Shown here: positions 1 to 5,646 of the stretch, in pieces
Position numbering within the stretch: position 1 is the stretch's first letter
How the letters are laid out: each line of letters begins with the position of its first letter
From: Oscillospiraceae bacterium
GTDB taxonomy: Bacteria > Bacillota > Clostridia > Oscillospirales > Oscillospiraceae
DNA length: 7,023 bases
Assembly: GCA_017620315.1 (NCBI GenBank)
Contig: JAFZQQ010000365.1
Location: 1-7,023 of the forward strand
Reading direction: 5' to 3'
Notes under the pieces: model-generated
The model's database searches: none
What the model was told of the DNA's origin: nothing
The model's input: only the letters and a program-made list of their open reading frames with translations
Position numbers and translations under genes: made by a program

Positions 1-3000
1 ATCGCGACGACCTCCTCGGCAAGCGAGGTCTTCCCCGTCACCTCGCAGGCGCGGCGATAGAGCTTTGCCGCGAGGGCGTCGGTCAGCTCGTCCAGCTCGC
101 GGTAGGTATAGGACTTGTCTTTGAATACCGCCGCTTCCTTGTCCGGCTGCGCCTTGGCGTTCCTTCTGAACACCGAAACAGCGGTGTCCGCCTTGTCATA
201 ATCGAGGTCCCACGGAGCGTTGAAGCCGTCCAGCGTCTTCCACTGCGTTTCTCCGGTGAGGCTGACGGCGGACAGAGTCTCGCCGCTCATCAGGCCGCGG
301 ACGGCGTTTTCGATGCTTTCGGCAAGCCCCTGCATCATTCTCTCGCTGTACATCGAGGAATCGTACTCCACCCGGATCTGCGCCGCGTCCTCCGCGCCGT
401 CGATGTACAGAGCGACGGGCAGCTTCGCGATATCAAGCTTCAAGGCTTCCGCTGCGATCGCGCCGTATTTTGTGCGGTATTCGCTCATCACGCCGATCTG
501 GTAGGCATAGGACACGGCGGGGCGGAAGTCGTACTTCGCCGCGATGCGGGCAAAGGGATAGCGTTCGTGGTCAATGGTGTCGGAGAAGGTCTTCGCCACG
601 CGGCGCAGGAAGCTTTCGGCCGTCTCCGCGTTGTCAAGCGCCGTCACGATGGGCAGCGTATTGACAAACATACCCATCGTGCCGCTGATCTTCATATTGC
701 TTCTTCCGTTGGAGATGGTGGCGATCGCTGCCGTATCCTCGCAGACGTATCTGCCGCACGTGAGCAGGACCGCGGCCAGATACACCGCCGCCGGCGTTAC
801 GCCGCTGCGCTGCGCGAACGTTTTCACCGACGCCAGCTCCGTCGGGATGCTGACGCTCTTTTCCGTGTGAGGAAGGTCCTCCTCGAAGACGTCGGGGATC
901 AGCTGCGTTGCGTCCTCCATCGCGGCAAGCTGCCCGGCAAAGAATTCCTCCGCTGCCGGCGAAAGCGATTCCTCCGCGACATAGTCGTAGTAGTCGTATG
1001 TCTCCCTCTCAAGCTCGTTTCCGTCAAGCGCTTCGGCAAGCTGCTCGAAAAAGAGGTCCACGGATGCGCCGTCGCTGATGAGGTGGTGCATGTCGACAAG
1101 AAGCGTGAGCGCGTCCGATCTTACGATCTCAAAGCGCAGCATGGGGCCCGCCGCCAGATCGAAGGGCCGCACAAACGCCTTCTTGCGCGCTTCCAGCTCC
1201 GCCGCGCCCGCTTCCGTTACCGGGATCTCAAGCTCGAAATCCGGGATCGGCTCCTGAACGATCTCATTCGAGCTGTTGGGAACAAAGCGGCAGAGGAGAT
1301 ACGGATGCGCGGCGATGACCTTGCGCACGGCGCTCTCCAGCTGCTCCGCACCGATCCCATCCGGGAGCGTCAGCGCAAACGGAAGGTTGTAGCGCACGGA
1401 GTCGGGGTTCGCCAGACAGTCGACGTAAACGCCCTGCTGGGCAAAGCTGAGCCGGCAGGAGCGCGCCGTCTCTTTCTTTTCCGTCCGCTCCGCGCCGCCG
1501 CCCTGGCGCAGGATCTCGTTCTCGACGCTCTGGATGCAGCCGGAGGAGACCAGCTCCTGCGTCCGGAGCGAGACGCCGTATTTCTTGTAGACCGCCGTGG
1601 CAAGGTGGATTGCTGAGATCGAGCTGAGACCCAGCTCCACGAACGGGTCCGTGACGCCGAAGTCACTTGTCCCCACGATCTCGGAGACCAGCCCGTGCAG
1701 CTCCCGCTCCAGCGCGTTCATCGGCGCGGCGTCCTGCGTCCGCGGCTTCAGCTCCGGCTTGGGGAGGGCTCTTTTGTCGACCTTCTGGTTGACGGTCAGC
1801 GGAATGGCGTCCAGCTGCATCGTCGCCGCCGGCACCATGTAGGGCGGCTTGCGCCCGGCAATGAACGCATGGAGCGCATGAACGTCGATCTCGCCGTCGC
1901 CCGTGACATAGGCTGCGATATACTTGCCGCCGGAGGGGCTGTCGAACGCCGCGACCGTGGCGTCCCTGACGCCGGGGAACTCGCGGACGACCGCCTCCAC
2001 CTCGCTCAGCTCAACGCGGAAGCCGCGGATCTTGACCTGACCGTCCGCCCTGCCGGCGAACATGAGGTTGCCGTCCTCGCGGTAATAGACCAGATCGCCG
2101 GTGCGGTAGACGGCCTTATACTTCGGGTCGTCGTCGAAGGGATTGTCCAGAAACACCTCCGCGGTCTTGTCCGGGCGGTTCAGATAGCCGTCCCCCACAT
2201 GCGGACCGGCGACCCAAAGCTCACCGGTCTCGCCGGGCGGCAGACGGTTGCCCTCCGCGTCGACGACGTAAAGCCTGACGTTGTCCAGCGGCTTTCCGAT
2301 GGGGATATCCTCCTCATACTCCGTCATTCGGTATGCGGTCGTGAAAATGGTGCATTCCGTCGGCCCGTAGCCGTTGTGGAACGCGAAGCCCGACGGCGGC
2401 GTCATGGCGGCAAGCTTCTCGCCGCCGACGCTGAGATGGCGAAGGAAGGGCTCTGACGCCTCCATGGCATACAGCCGCCCCACCTGCGTCGTCATAAACT
2501 GGTGGGTGACGCGGTTTTTCTCCATGTAGGCGTTGAGCGCAAAGAGGTCGAGACGGATCTCCTCCGGAATGATGCACAGCGCCGCTCCCATGGTCAGCGC
2601 CGGGTACATGTCCATCATGCAGGCGTCGAAGCCATAGCTGGCATACTGTCCCACACAGTCCTCGGGAGAGAGGTCGTAATATCTGTGGTACCAATTCACA
2701 AAGCAGACCATATTGCGGTGCGTCAGACGCACGCCCTTGGGCGTGCCGGTGGAGCCGGAGGTGTAGAGCAGGATGAACAGGTCGTCGGGCATGACCTCGG
2801 GCAGTTCCGGCTTTTTGTCCGCGGGCTTCAGCTCGGAGAGAAGAAGCCGCTCCCCTTTGAAATCCGTGATCTTATTGCTCAGCTCCCCGGTGGTGATGAG
2901 AAGCTTCGCCCCGGAGTCGCCCACCATGAAGTTCAGGCGTTCCTCGGGGTAGGTGTCGTCCAGCGGCTGATAGGCACAGCCGGCTTTCAGCGCGCCGAGG

Positions 3001-3287
3001 GACGCGATGGCTTCGTATTCCCCGCGTGGAATGAGGATCGAGACCACGTCCCCGCGGCCCAGTCCCTTTTCCGCACAGCATGCCGCCACCGCGTCGCTCA
3101 GCCGGTCCAATTCGCTGTAGGTATAGCGGTTTTCCCGGTAGATCACGGCAGCATTGTCCGGATGCGCCGACGCCGCGCGCGCGAACAGGGAAACAATGGT
3201 CTGTGTGTCGTCATAGGCAGCTTCCGTTTGGTTGAAACTGTCCAGTTTTGCCCGGTCCTCCTGCGAGAGCATGTCCTGTTTACCCAT
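1..3287 (-). CDS. Non-ribosomal peptide synthetase, A-T-C-A(partial), 5' part of gene
   Basis: Activates amino acids as adenylates, loads them on a carrier arm and joins them. 1095 codons are visible with no stop; the gene continues past the left edge. Start ATG at 3287 has GGAGG (3293-3297) just upstream. Order: short C-A-type linker (1-22); A1 domain about 23-505, with YTYSEL (core A1), phosphate loop YTSGSTGTPKG at 175-185 (A3), FDA at 220-222 (A4), YGPTE at 307-311 (A5), YRTGDL (A7), GFRVELSEVE (A8) and NQKVDK with catalytic K502 (A10); carrier domain with LGLSSI, phosphopantetheine serine S556; LCL-like C domain about 610-1020 with intact HHLISDG at 734-740; start of A2 with YTYREL near 1059. 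Core motifs look intact, so it is probably functional. The first module lacks a C domain, consistent with chain initiation. The A1 pocket residues I read (235-331, 517 numbering) are DAMTSGGIFK; this code is not one I can assign, though it partly resembles valine-type codes. Product unknown. Confidence 0.96.
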   Translation of the reverse strand, partial: MGKQDMLSQEDRAKLDSFNQTEAAYDDTQTIVSLFARAASAHPDNAAVIYRENRYTYSELDRLSDAVAACCAEKGLGRGDVVSILIPRGEYEAIASLGALKAGCAYQPLDDTYPEERLNFMVGDSGAKLLITTGELSNKITDFKGERLLLSELKPADKKPELPEVMPDDLFILLYTSGSTGTPKGVRLTHRNMVCFVNWYHRYYDLSPEDCVGQYASYGFDACMMDMYPALTMGAALCIIPEEIRLDLFALNAYMEKNRVTHQFMTTQVGRLYAMEASEPFLRHLSVGGEKLAAMTPPSGFAFHNGYGPTECTIFTTAYRMTEYEEDIPIGKPLDNVRLYVVDAEGNRLPPGETGELWVAGPHVGDGYLNRPDKTAEVFLDNPFDDDPKYKAVYRTGDLVYYREDGNLMFAGRADGQVKIRGFRVELSEVEAVVREFPGVRDATVAAFDSPSGGKYIAAYVTGDGEIDVHALHAFIAGRKPPYMVPAATMQLDAIPLTVNQKVDKRALPKPELKPRTQDAAPMNALERELHGLVSEIVGTSDFGVTDPFVELGLSSISAIHLATAVYKKYGVSLRTQELVSSGCIQSVENEILRQGGGAERTEKKETARSCRLSFAQQGVYVDCLANPDSVRYNLPFALTLPDGIGAEQLESAVRKVIAAHPYLLCRFVPNSSNEIVQEPIPDFELEIPVTEAGAAELEARKKAFVRPFDLAAGPMLRFEIVRSDALTLLVDMHHLISDGASVDLFFEQLAEALDGNELERETYDYYDYVAEESLSPAAEEFFAGQLAAMEDATQLIPDVFEEDLPHTEKSVSIPTELASVKTFAQRSGVTPAAVYLAAVLLTCGRYVCEDTAAIATISNGRSNMKISGTMGMFVNTLPIVTALDNAETAESFLRRVAKTFSDTIDHERYPFARIAAKYDFRPAVSYAYQIGVMSEYRTKYGAIAAEALKLDIAKLPVALYIDGAEDAAQIRVEYDSSMYSERMMQGLAESIENAVRGLMSGETLSAVSLTGETQWKTLDGFNAPWDLDYDKADTAVSVFRRNAKAQPDKEAAVFKDKSYTYRELDELTDALAAKLYRRACEVTGKTSLAEEVVA

Positions 3288-3292
3288 ATAAA

Positions 3293-3297
3293 CCTCC
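3293..3297 (-). promoter_or_regulatory. Ribosome binding site of NRPS
   Basis: GGAGG on the minus strand, 5 nt before the ATG at 3287. It decides the start: there is no credible alternative upstream, and the encoded N-terminus begins directly with the linker that precedes an adenylation domain. Confidence 0.8.
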
Positions 3298-3351
3298 GTT
3301 TTGCAGCACTGTCGTCTTGCTCTGTTGAAAAAACATAATAAACTATATTAA

Positions 3352-3380
3352 ACAATACTATATTATCCGTGTGATTTCAA
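3352..3380 (-). promoter_or_regulatory. Candidate NRPS promoter with direct repeat
   Basis: Minus strand: TTGAAA (3380-3375), 17-nt spacer, TATTGT (3357-3352), giving a leader of about 60 nt before the NRPS start. The -10 half is weak, but the region is very AT-rich compared with the gene. Two exact copies of ACTATATTA (plus-strand reading, 3342-3350 and 3357-3365) lie 15 bp apart, one overlapping the spacer and -10 edge. This could be an operator. Placement of the promoter is by eye only. Confidence 0.4.
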
Positions 3381-3653
3381 GTGATATGATCTGGGGACGA
3401 TGTGGAAATTCTGAGCGTGTCGTGCTATACTTGTATCCAGACAGCTTGTGCGGCAGATCGGCTGCGCCGATTTCCGCCCTTTGGGCGAATAGGCGCGATA
3501 CAGTTGCCTGTAGTCCAGTTCCTCAAGTTGGGCGCTTGTCAGCCGGACGGGCGCGTTCTCCGGTAAAATCATTTCGTTGTTCATCGCAAGTACCACTTGA
3601 CCGTCCCGCTCATACGTCGTATAGTGGTCTTGCGTTTTTGACTGTTTGTTCAC
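3363..3653 (-). pseudogene. IS1182-family-like transposase, N-terminal remnant, frameshifted
   Basis: A 96-codon frame from a GTG at 3653. Its residues about 30-60 (ENAPVRLTSAQLEELDY, then LYRAYSPKGRKSA) resemble the N-terminal region of IS1182-type transposases, which carry a PVRLL...EELD...LYxxYS signature. After GRKSA the frame loses similarity. The shifted frame near 3460-3400 reads AADLPHKL, then GYKYSTTR, which looks like a deleted version of the family's AADPRVLFKVLVYGY...YSTRKLEEAC stretch. Full-length members are about 450-550 residues, so all catalytic DDE residues are missing and the stub is dead. The tail runs to within about 75 bp of the NRPS start and contributes to the NRPS upstream sequence. 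Family assignment is from memory of the motif, not a search. Confidence 0.65.
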
Positions 3654-3670
3654 ACCTACATCTTAACGCA

Positions 3671-3717
3671 AAAGACGAGGTTAGGAAACCCTTTTGAGCG
3701 CCTAACCTCGTTTTTTT
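3671..3717. terminator. Strong stem-loop, possible bidirectional terminator at IS 5' end
   Basis: ACGAGGTTAGG (3675-3685) pairs perfectly with CCTAACCTCGT (3701-3711) around a 15-nt loop. On the plus strand it is followed by a run of seven T (3711-3717); AAAG before the stem can extend pairing into the T run, so it may also stop minus-strand transcription. It lies just upstream of the transposase remnant's start, where IS elements often block read-in transcription, so it is probably IS-derived. Confidence 0.7.
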
Positions 3718-3734
3718 CAATGCCTATTTTGCAA

Positions 3735-3758
3735 CGGGCCCAATTGAGCTACTGGAAG
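3735..3758 (-). pseudogene. tRNA 5'-half scar (D-arm fragment)
   Basis: The minus strand reads TAGCTCAATTGG (3751-3740), the canonical T8-A9 plus D-stem/D-loop of many elongator tRNAs, preceded by seven bases in the acceptor position (CTTCCAG, 3758-3752). The match stops in the D-loop; the expected GAGC and anticodon arm are absent, and the sequence passes into the presumed IS end (GCAAAATAGG). A 12-nt match to this motif is unlikely by chance. The acceptor cannot be checked because the 3' half is gone. Confidence 0.45.
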
Positions 3759-3790
3759 CGTGAGCGCTTGGTTGACTGTGTGATGAAACT

Positions 3791-3807
3791 CACTCGAATA
3801 TCGAGTG
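3791..3807. repeat. Perfect 17-bp palindrome
   Basis: CACTCGA-ATA-TCGAGTG: 7-bp perfect arms, 3-bp centre. It lies 23 bp beyond the stop of the minus-strand gene remnant ending at 3831. It has no T run, so a terminator is unlikely; an operator or recombination site is possible. A shorter palindrome, AAGCG-TGAG-CGCTT, lies at 3756-3769. Confidence 0.5.
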
Positions 3808-3830
3808 GCTATAACTGATTTGAGGTTAAT

Positions 3831-3995
3831 CTATTCACTCTTCATATCAGAGAGCGTAATTATCTTATATGCGTTTCCTTTGTCGTTTGGGTGCGGCTCC
3901 ACGCCGATAATTGTAATATCATTTTGGCCAGGGCCATATACCCAAAAGATGCGGTCTGCCTGCGGAGTGTGGTTTTCCAAATATCCCTTTCTCCT
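3831..3995 (-). pseudogene. C-terminal remnant of an unrecognised small protein (possibly toxin-like)
   Basis: A 54-codon frame without ATG, bounded upstream by an in-frame TAA (3996-3998) and ending at TAG 3831-3833. It reads RRKGYLENHTPQ, then ADRIFWVYGPGQNDITIIG, then VEPHPNDKGNAYKIITLSD. The alternation of aromatic beta-strand segments and the position after lost upstream sequence look like the end of a real coding region. The style (RIFWVYG...ITIIGVEPHP) recalls C-terminal strands of RelE/ParE-like toxins, but I cannot name the family. A TTG at 3980 preceded by AAGGAG could in theory start a 49-codon peptide. Confidence 0.4.
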
Positions 3996-4065
3996 TTATC
4001 CATGCCAGTTTCGCGTGTCCGGCAAAGCATAAAAACAGCTCTGCGAAGATGTGCGGAAGAGAAAA

Positions 4066-4218
4066 ATGAAAAAAGGGGTTGACAAAACGAATACAGTCTG
4101 TTATTATCATGGCGAAATACGGAGCGACACTTTCATGCGCCCCAGAAAGGAAGACACCGACGATGTTACTGATGCAGTTGTGGTCAAAGCATGTCATAGC
4201 CATTACGCCGTACTCTGA
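4066..4218 (+). CDS. Small ORF, 50 codons, unknown
   Basis: ATG at 4066 with GGAAGAG upstream (4055-4061), stop TGA 4216-4218. The product has CYYH at 12-15 and CHSH at 43-46, two Cys/His pairs that could bind a metal, with a basic-acidic middle (MRPRKEDTDDVTD). I do not recognise it. It overlaps a consensus promoter (4079-4107), so either the codons or the promoter may be fortuitous, or the ORF may be a remnant later used as a promoter. The longer frame from 4109 in another register has no ribosome binding site and no recognisable features. Confidence 0.3.
   Translation: MKKGVDKTNTVCYYHGEIRSDTFMRPRKEDTDDVTDAVVVKACHSHYAVL
4079..4107 (+). promoter_or_regulatory. Consensus sigma-70/A-type promoter
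   Basis: TTGACA (4079-4084), exactly 17 nt, TATTAT (4102-4107): perfect -35, near-perfect -10, ideal spacing. Predicted start near 4114. The next clear stop signal is the hairpin at 4344-4387, defining a unit of about 270 nt. Confidence 0.6.
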
Positions 4219-4387
4219 TAATAGGCAGAGTCGTCAATTCTGCGCGCCCAAAATGTCCATGGTGGGAACTGAATCAGTCAACAAACCCGGTGATTTCGGG
4301 GCTTTGCCTGCATAGCCGCAGGTAAAAGTACATAGGACTGTTTAGACCCAGCCATGGAAGCGTAAGGCTTAATGGCTGGGTCTTTTT
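4114..4387 (+). ncRNA. Candidate small RNA between promoter and terminator
   Basis: The interval between the promoter at 4079 and the terminator at 4344 has no convincing gene with its own ribosome binding site inside it. It contains local stems: CCCG/CGGG near 4286-4300, CCTGC (4307-4311)/GCAGG (4318-4322), and the 12-bp terminator stem. I do not recognise a T-box, 6S, tmRNA or group II intron signature. It could equally be the untranslated end of a decayed gene. Confidence 0.3.
4344..4387 (+). terminator. Intrinsic terminator, 12-bp stem
   Basis: AGACCCAGCCAT (4344-4355) pairs perfectly with ATGGCTGGGTCT (4372-4383), followed by TTTT. The 16-nt loop holds a small AAGC/GCTT stem. It ends the unit begun at 4079 and insulates the tRNA island. 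Confidence 0.85.
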
Positions 4388-4422
4388 GTGTGCAAAAATG
4401 AAATATGGTTGCTGGCAGTGCA

Positions 4423-4439
4423 TCGAAAAGGAGTGATCG
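4423..4439 (+). repeat. Short repeat TCGAAAAGGAGTGATCG, copy 1
   Basis: Nearly identical to 4763-4781 (copy 2). It contains a good Shine-Dalgarno (AAGGAG) and here is followed directly by ATG 4440, but that frame runs straight into tRNA-Ser(GCU), so no gene is called. It may be the leftover start of a deleted small phage gene. Confidence 0.5.
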
Positions 4440-4474
4440 ATGGGCTTAGGTAACTATACGCTCTGTAATCAAAT

Positions 4475-4562
4475 GTGGGGATGCGGTAATGGTATCCGGC
4501 CCGCCTGCTACGCGGGTGACGCTTCACGGCGTTTGAGGGTTCAAGTCCCTCTCCCCACGCCA
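4475..4562 (+). tRNA. tRNA-Ser(GCU)
   Basis: Acceptor GTGGGGA (4475-4481) pairs fully with TCCCCAC (4552-4558), then G73 and encoded CCA. D-stem CGG/CCG, anticodon stem CCCGC/GCGGG with loop CTGCTAC, anticodon GCT at 4507-4509. Long variable arm GACGC/GCGTT (class II), T arm GAGGG-TTCAAGT-CCCTC. Reads AGC/AGU serine codons. The D-arm (CGGTAATGGTATCCG) is unlike usual bacterial Ser tRNAs (GTCCGAGTGGT...), closer to Gly/Gln-style D-arms. Confidence 0.93.
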
Positions 4563-4566
4563 ATAT

Positions 4567-4657
4567 GCAGGACTGGCAGAGCTGGCCGATTGCGGCGGTT
4601 TCGAAAACCGCTGAGCCCGCAAGGGCTCCAGAGGTTCAAATCCTCTATCCTGCGCCA
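4567..4657 (+). tRNA. tRNA-Ser(CGA)
   Basis: Acceptor GCAGGA pairs with TCCTGC, the seventh pair being a C x A mismatch (4573/4647); G73 and CCA encoded. Anticodon stem GCGGT/ACCGC, loop TTCGAAA, anticodon CGA at 4602-4604. Variable arm GAGCCC-GCAA-GGGCTC. T arm AGAGG-TTCAAAT-CCTCT. Reads UCG. It looks like an ordinary bacterial serine tRNA, unlike its two neighbours. Confidence 0.93.
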
Positions 4658-4660
4658 CAT

Positions 4661-4749
4661 GCAGCGATGCGCCAATGGTACGCGGCCCGGTTGGAGTCCG
4701 GGTGGGGCCGCAAGGCCCTTGGGGGGTTCGAGTCCTCCTCGCTGCGCCA
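4661..4749 (+). tRNA. tRNA-Ser(GGA)
   Basis: Acceptor GCAGCGA (4661-4667) pairs fully with TCGCTGC (4739-4745), G73, CCA. D-stem CGC/GCG, anticodon stem CCCGG/CCGGG, loop TTGGAGT, anticodon GGA at 4693-4695. Variable arm GGGCC-GCAA-GGCCC. T arm GGGGG-TTCGAGT-CCTCC with one G-T. Reads UCC/UCU. Shares its D-arm type (CAATGGTAC) with tRNA-Ser(GCU), so these two look like paralogues. Only 3 nt separate it from the preceding tRNA. Confidence 0.93.
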
Positions 4750-4762
4750 GAAAACAAACGCT

Positions 4763-4781
4763 TCGAAAAAAGGAGTGACCG
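4763..4781 (+). repeat. Short repeat TCGAAAAAAGGAGTGACCG, copy 2
   Basis: Matches copy 1 at 4423-4439 apart from two extra A and one T/C change. It lies 13 nt after tRNA-Ser(GGA) and before tRNA(CAU). Strong Shine-Dalgarno-like core, but no ATG follows at a suitable distance; the GTG inside it would be too close. Confidence 0.5.
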
Positions 4782-4847
4782 CCAAACCGAACGAGACCGG
4801 CGGCTCCGGATGCGATCCGGTGACAATAGGATTCCCGTTCAATATAT

Positions 4848-4922
4848 TGCAGAGTAGAGTACAGGCAACTCAGCGGCCTCATACGCCGTTCCATGCCGGT
4901 TCGAATCCGGCCTCTGCAACCA
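4848..4922 (+). tRNA. tRNA(CAU), Met or Ile2
   Basis: Acceptor TGCAGAG (4848-4854) pairs with CTCTGCA (4912-4918), A73, CCA. D-stem GAGT/ACTC, loop ACAGGCA with the GG pair; anticodon stem GCGGC/GCCGT (one G-T), loop CTCATAC, anticodon CAT at 4880-4882. T arm GCCGG-TTCGAAT-CCGGC. No initiator signs (no three G-C pairs, no C1xA72). Elongator Met or, if modified to lysidine, Ile reading AUA; sequence alone does not settle it. The U1-A72 pair is unusual for a host Met tRNA. Confidence 0.92.
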
Positions 4923-4923
4923 T

Positions 4924-4956
4924 AAGTCCCGAAAATAGCAGATTTCGAGACTTTTT
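4924..4956 (+). terminator. Terminator of the tRNA island
   Basis: AAGTCCCGAAA (4924-4934) pairs with TTTCGAGACTT (4943-4953), one C x A mismatch, followed by TTT. It starts 2 nt after the tRNA(CAU) CCA, so the tRNAs probably form one transcript ending here. Confidence 0.8.
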
Positions 4957-5002
4957 ATATCTAATAGTTGCAAAAAGCATTTTAGACACTAGATAAAAAG
5001 TC
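4949..5002. repeat. Inverted repeat GACTTTTTATATCTA / TAGATAAAAAGTC
   Basis: Arms 4949-4963 and 4990-5002 are complementary except for a 2-nt AT insertion in the left arm. The arms overlap those of both neighbouring terminators, so the three hairpins exclude one another. Confidence 0.6.
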
Positions 5003-5022
5003 CTCTTTGACGCCAGACTTTT
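4995..5022 (-). terminator. Candidate terminator of the 141-residue ORF
   Basis: Minus strand: AAAAGTC (5022-5016), 13-nt loop, GACTTTTT (5002-4995). The stem is only 7 bp and shares its T run. It lies about 27 bp beyond the stop of the gene at 5049 and faces the tRNA terminator, as expected between convergent units. Confidence 0.45.
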
Positions 5023-5048
5023 GGAAAGCGAATGAAAGGGGTAAAGAG

Positions 5049-5474
5049 TTATTTTTCCCAAATGTCGTAGACCGTCCACGACAACTGGATTTCAGCAGGC
5101 GCTTGATCAGTTGTGCTGATTGTAAACTCATCGGCAAGATTGATTGCCTCAATCAGTGGCTTTAGGTTCTTGACCTGTGTTCCGTAGCAGTCGGAAAGGT
5201 ACAGATGTACATTTGCATAGTATCTGTCCTGTGATGGGCGTTCCTCCGACGCTTTGACCGCACCATCGATACCCATGAGATCGTACATGAGGTTGCGGAT
5301 TTTTTGGTAGCGCTGCAGATTTTTCTGATTCAACTTTTCACCATGAAACTGTTCTGCTTTTGCTATAAACTCGTCAAATTCTTCCACCGTCATTTCACCG
5401 CGTTTGGTGCGTTCGGCGTTGTAGGCGGCTTCTGCGGTCTCCAGCTTTTTTCTATAGGTGATAAAATCTATCAT
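5049..5474 (-). CDS. Hypothetical protein, 141 residues
   Basis: Start ATG at 5474 chosen because AAGGGAG lies 8 nt upstream; a further in-frame ATG at 5519 adds 15 residues but has no ribosome binding site. The N-terminal two thirds (about 6-75) are charged and helical-looking, with many E/K/A residues (RKKLETAEAAYNAERTKRG), possibly a coiled coil. The C-terminal part (about 88-141) is beta-rich and ends VYDIWEK. No signal peptide or membrane segment. I do not recognise a family. Same strand as the XRE-like gene upstream (173-bp gap), so it could be its target or cargo. More AT-rich than the NRPS. Confidence 0.7.
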   Translation of the reverse strand: MIDFITYRKKLETAEAAYNAERTKRGEMTVEEFDEFIAKAEQFHGEKLNQKNLQRYQKIRNLMYDLMGIDGAVKASEERPSQDRYYANVHLYLSDCYGTQVKNLKPLIEAINLADEFTISTTDQAPAEIQLSWTVYDIWEK

Positions 5475-5520
5475 CGTGTCTGCTCCCTTCTGAAGTATCA
5501 AGTTCAGCAGCAACCACACA

Positions 5521-5539
5521 TGCCGCTTTCATAGCGGCA
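5521..5539. repeat. Perfect 7-bp inverted repeat in leader of the 141-residue ORF
   Basis: TGCCGCT-TTCAT-AGCGGCA. It lies 47-65 bp upstream of the start at 5474, inside the probable promoter/leader. No T run follows, so it is more likely an operator or leader hairpin than a terminator. A binding site for the neighbouring XRE-like protein is possible but unproven. Confidence 0.5.
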
Positions 5540-5646
5540 GATTGCCTATGAAATCAAGACATTCTCCCTGCTCATAACACAAATCTCAACTTCAGCTCGA
5601 AAAACTAAGCAAGGATTAGCAAAGAATATGTGAAGACGAGGGCGGT

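Noticed and set aside
567..2694. Long open frames on the plus strand and in other minus frames across the NRPS region
   Set aside because: They are arginine-rich antisense or shifted readings typical of GC-rich coding DNA; the NRPS frame alone shows ordered motifs and a ribosome binding site.
3919..4203. Minus-strand 94-codon frame
   Set aside because: No ribosome binding site; it overlaps a better protein-like frame (3831-3995) and the consensus promoter on the other strand.
3753..4370. Similar strings TGGAAGCGTGAGCGCTT (3753) and TGGAAGCGTAAGGCTT (4355)
   Set aside because: Both are small hairpin loops with a two-base difference pattern; too short to argue for a shared element.
4440..4778. 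Plus-strand frame from ATG 4440 with good Shine-Dalgarno
   Set aside because: It runs through three tRNA genes with intact cloverleafs; only the ribosome-binding-like block is kept as a repeat.
4369..5079. Antisense frames with peptides such as GFEPAWNG and GLEPSNAVKR
   Set aside because: These are well-known false proteins from reading tRNA genes backwards; they coincide exactly with the T arms of the tRNAs.
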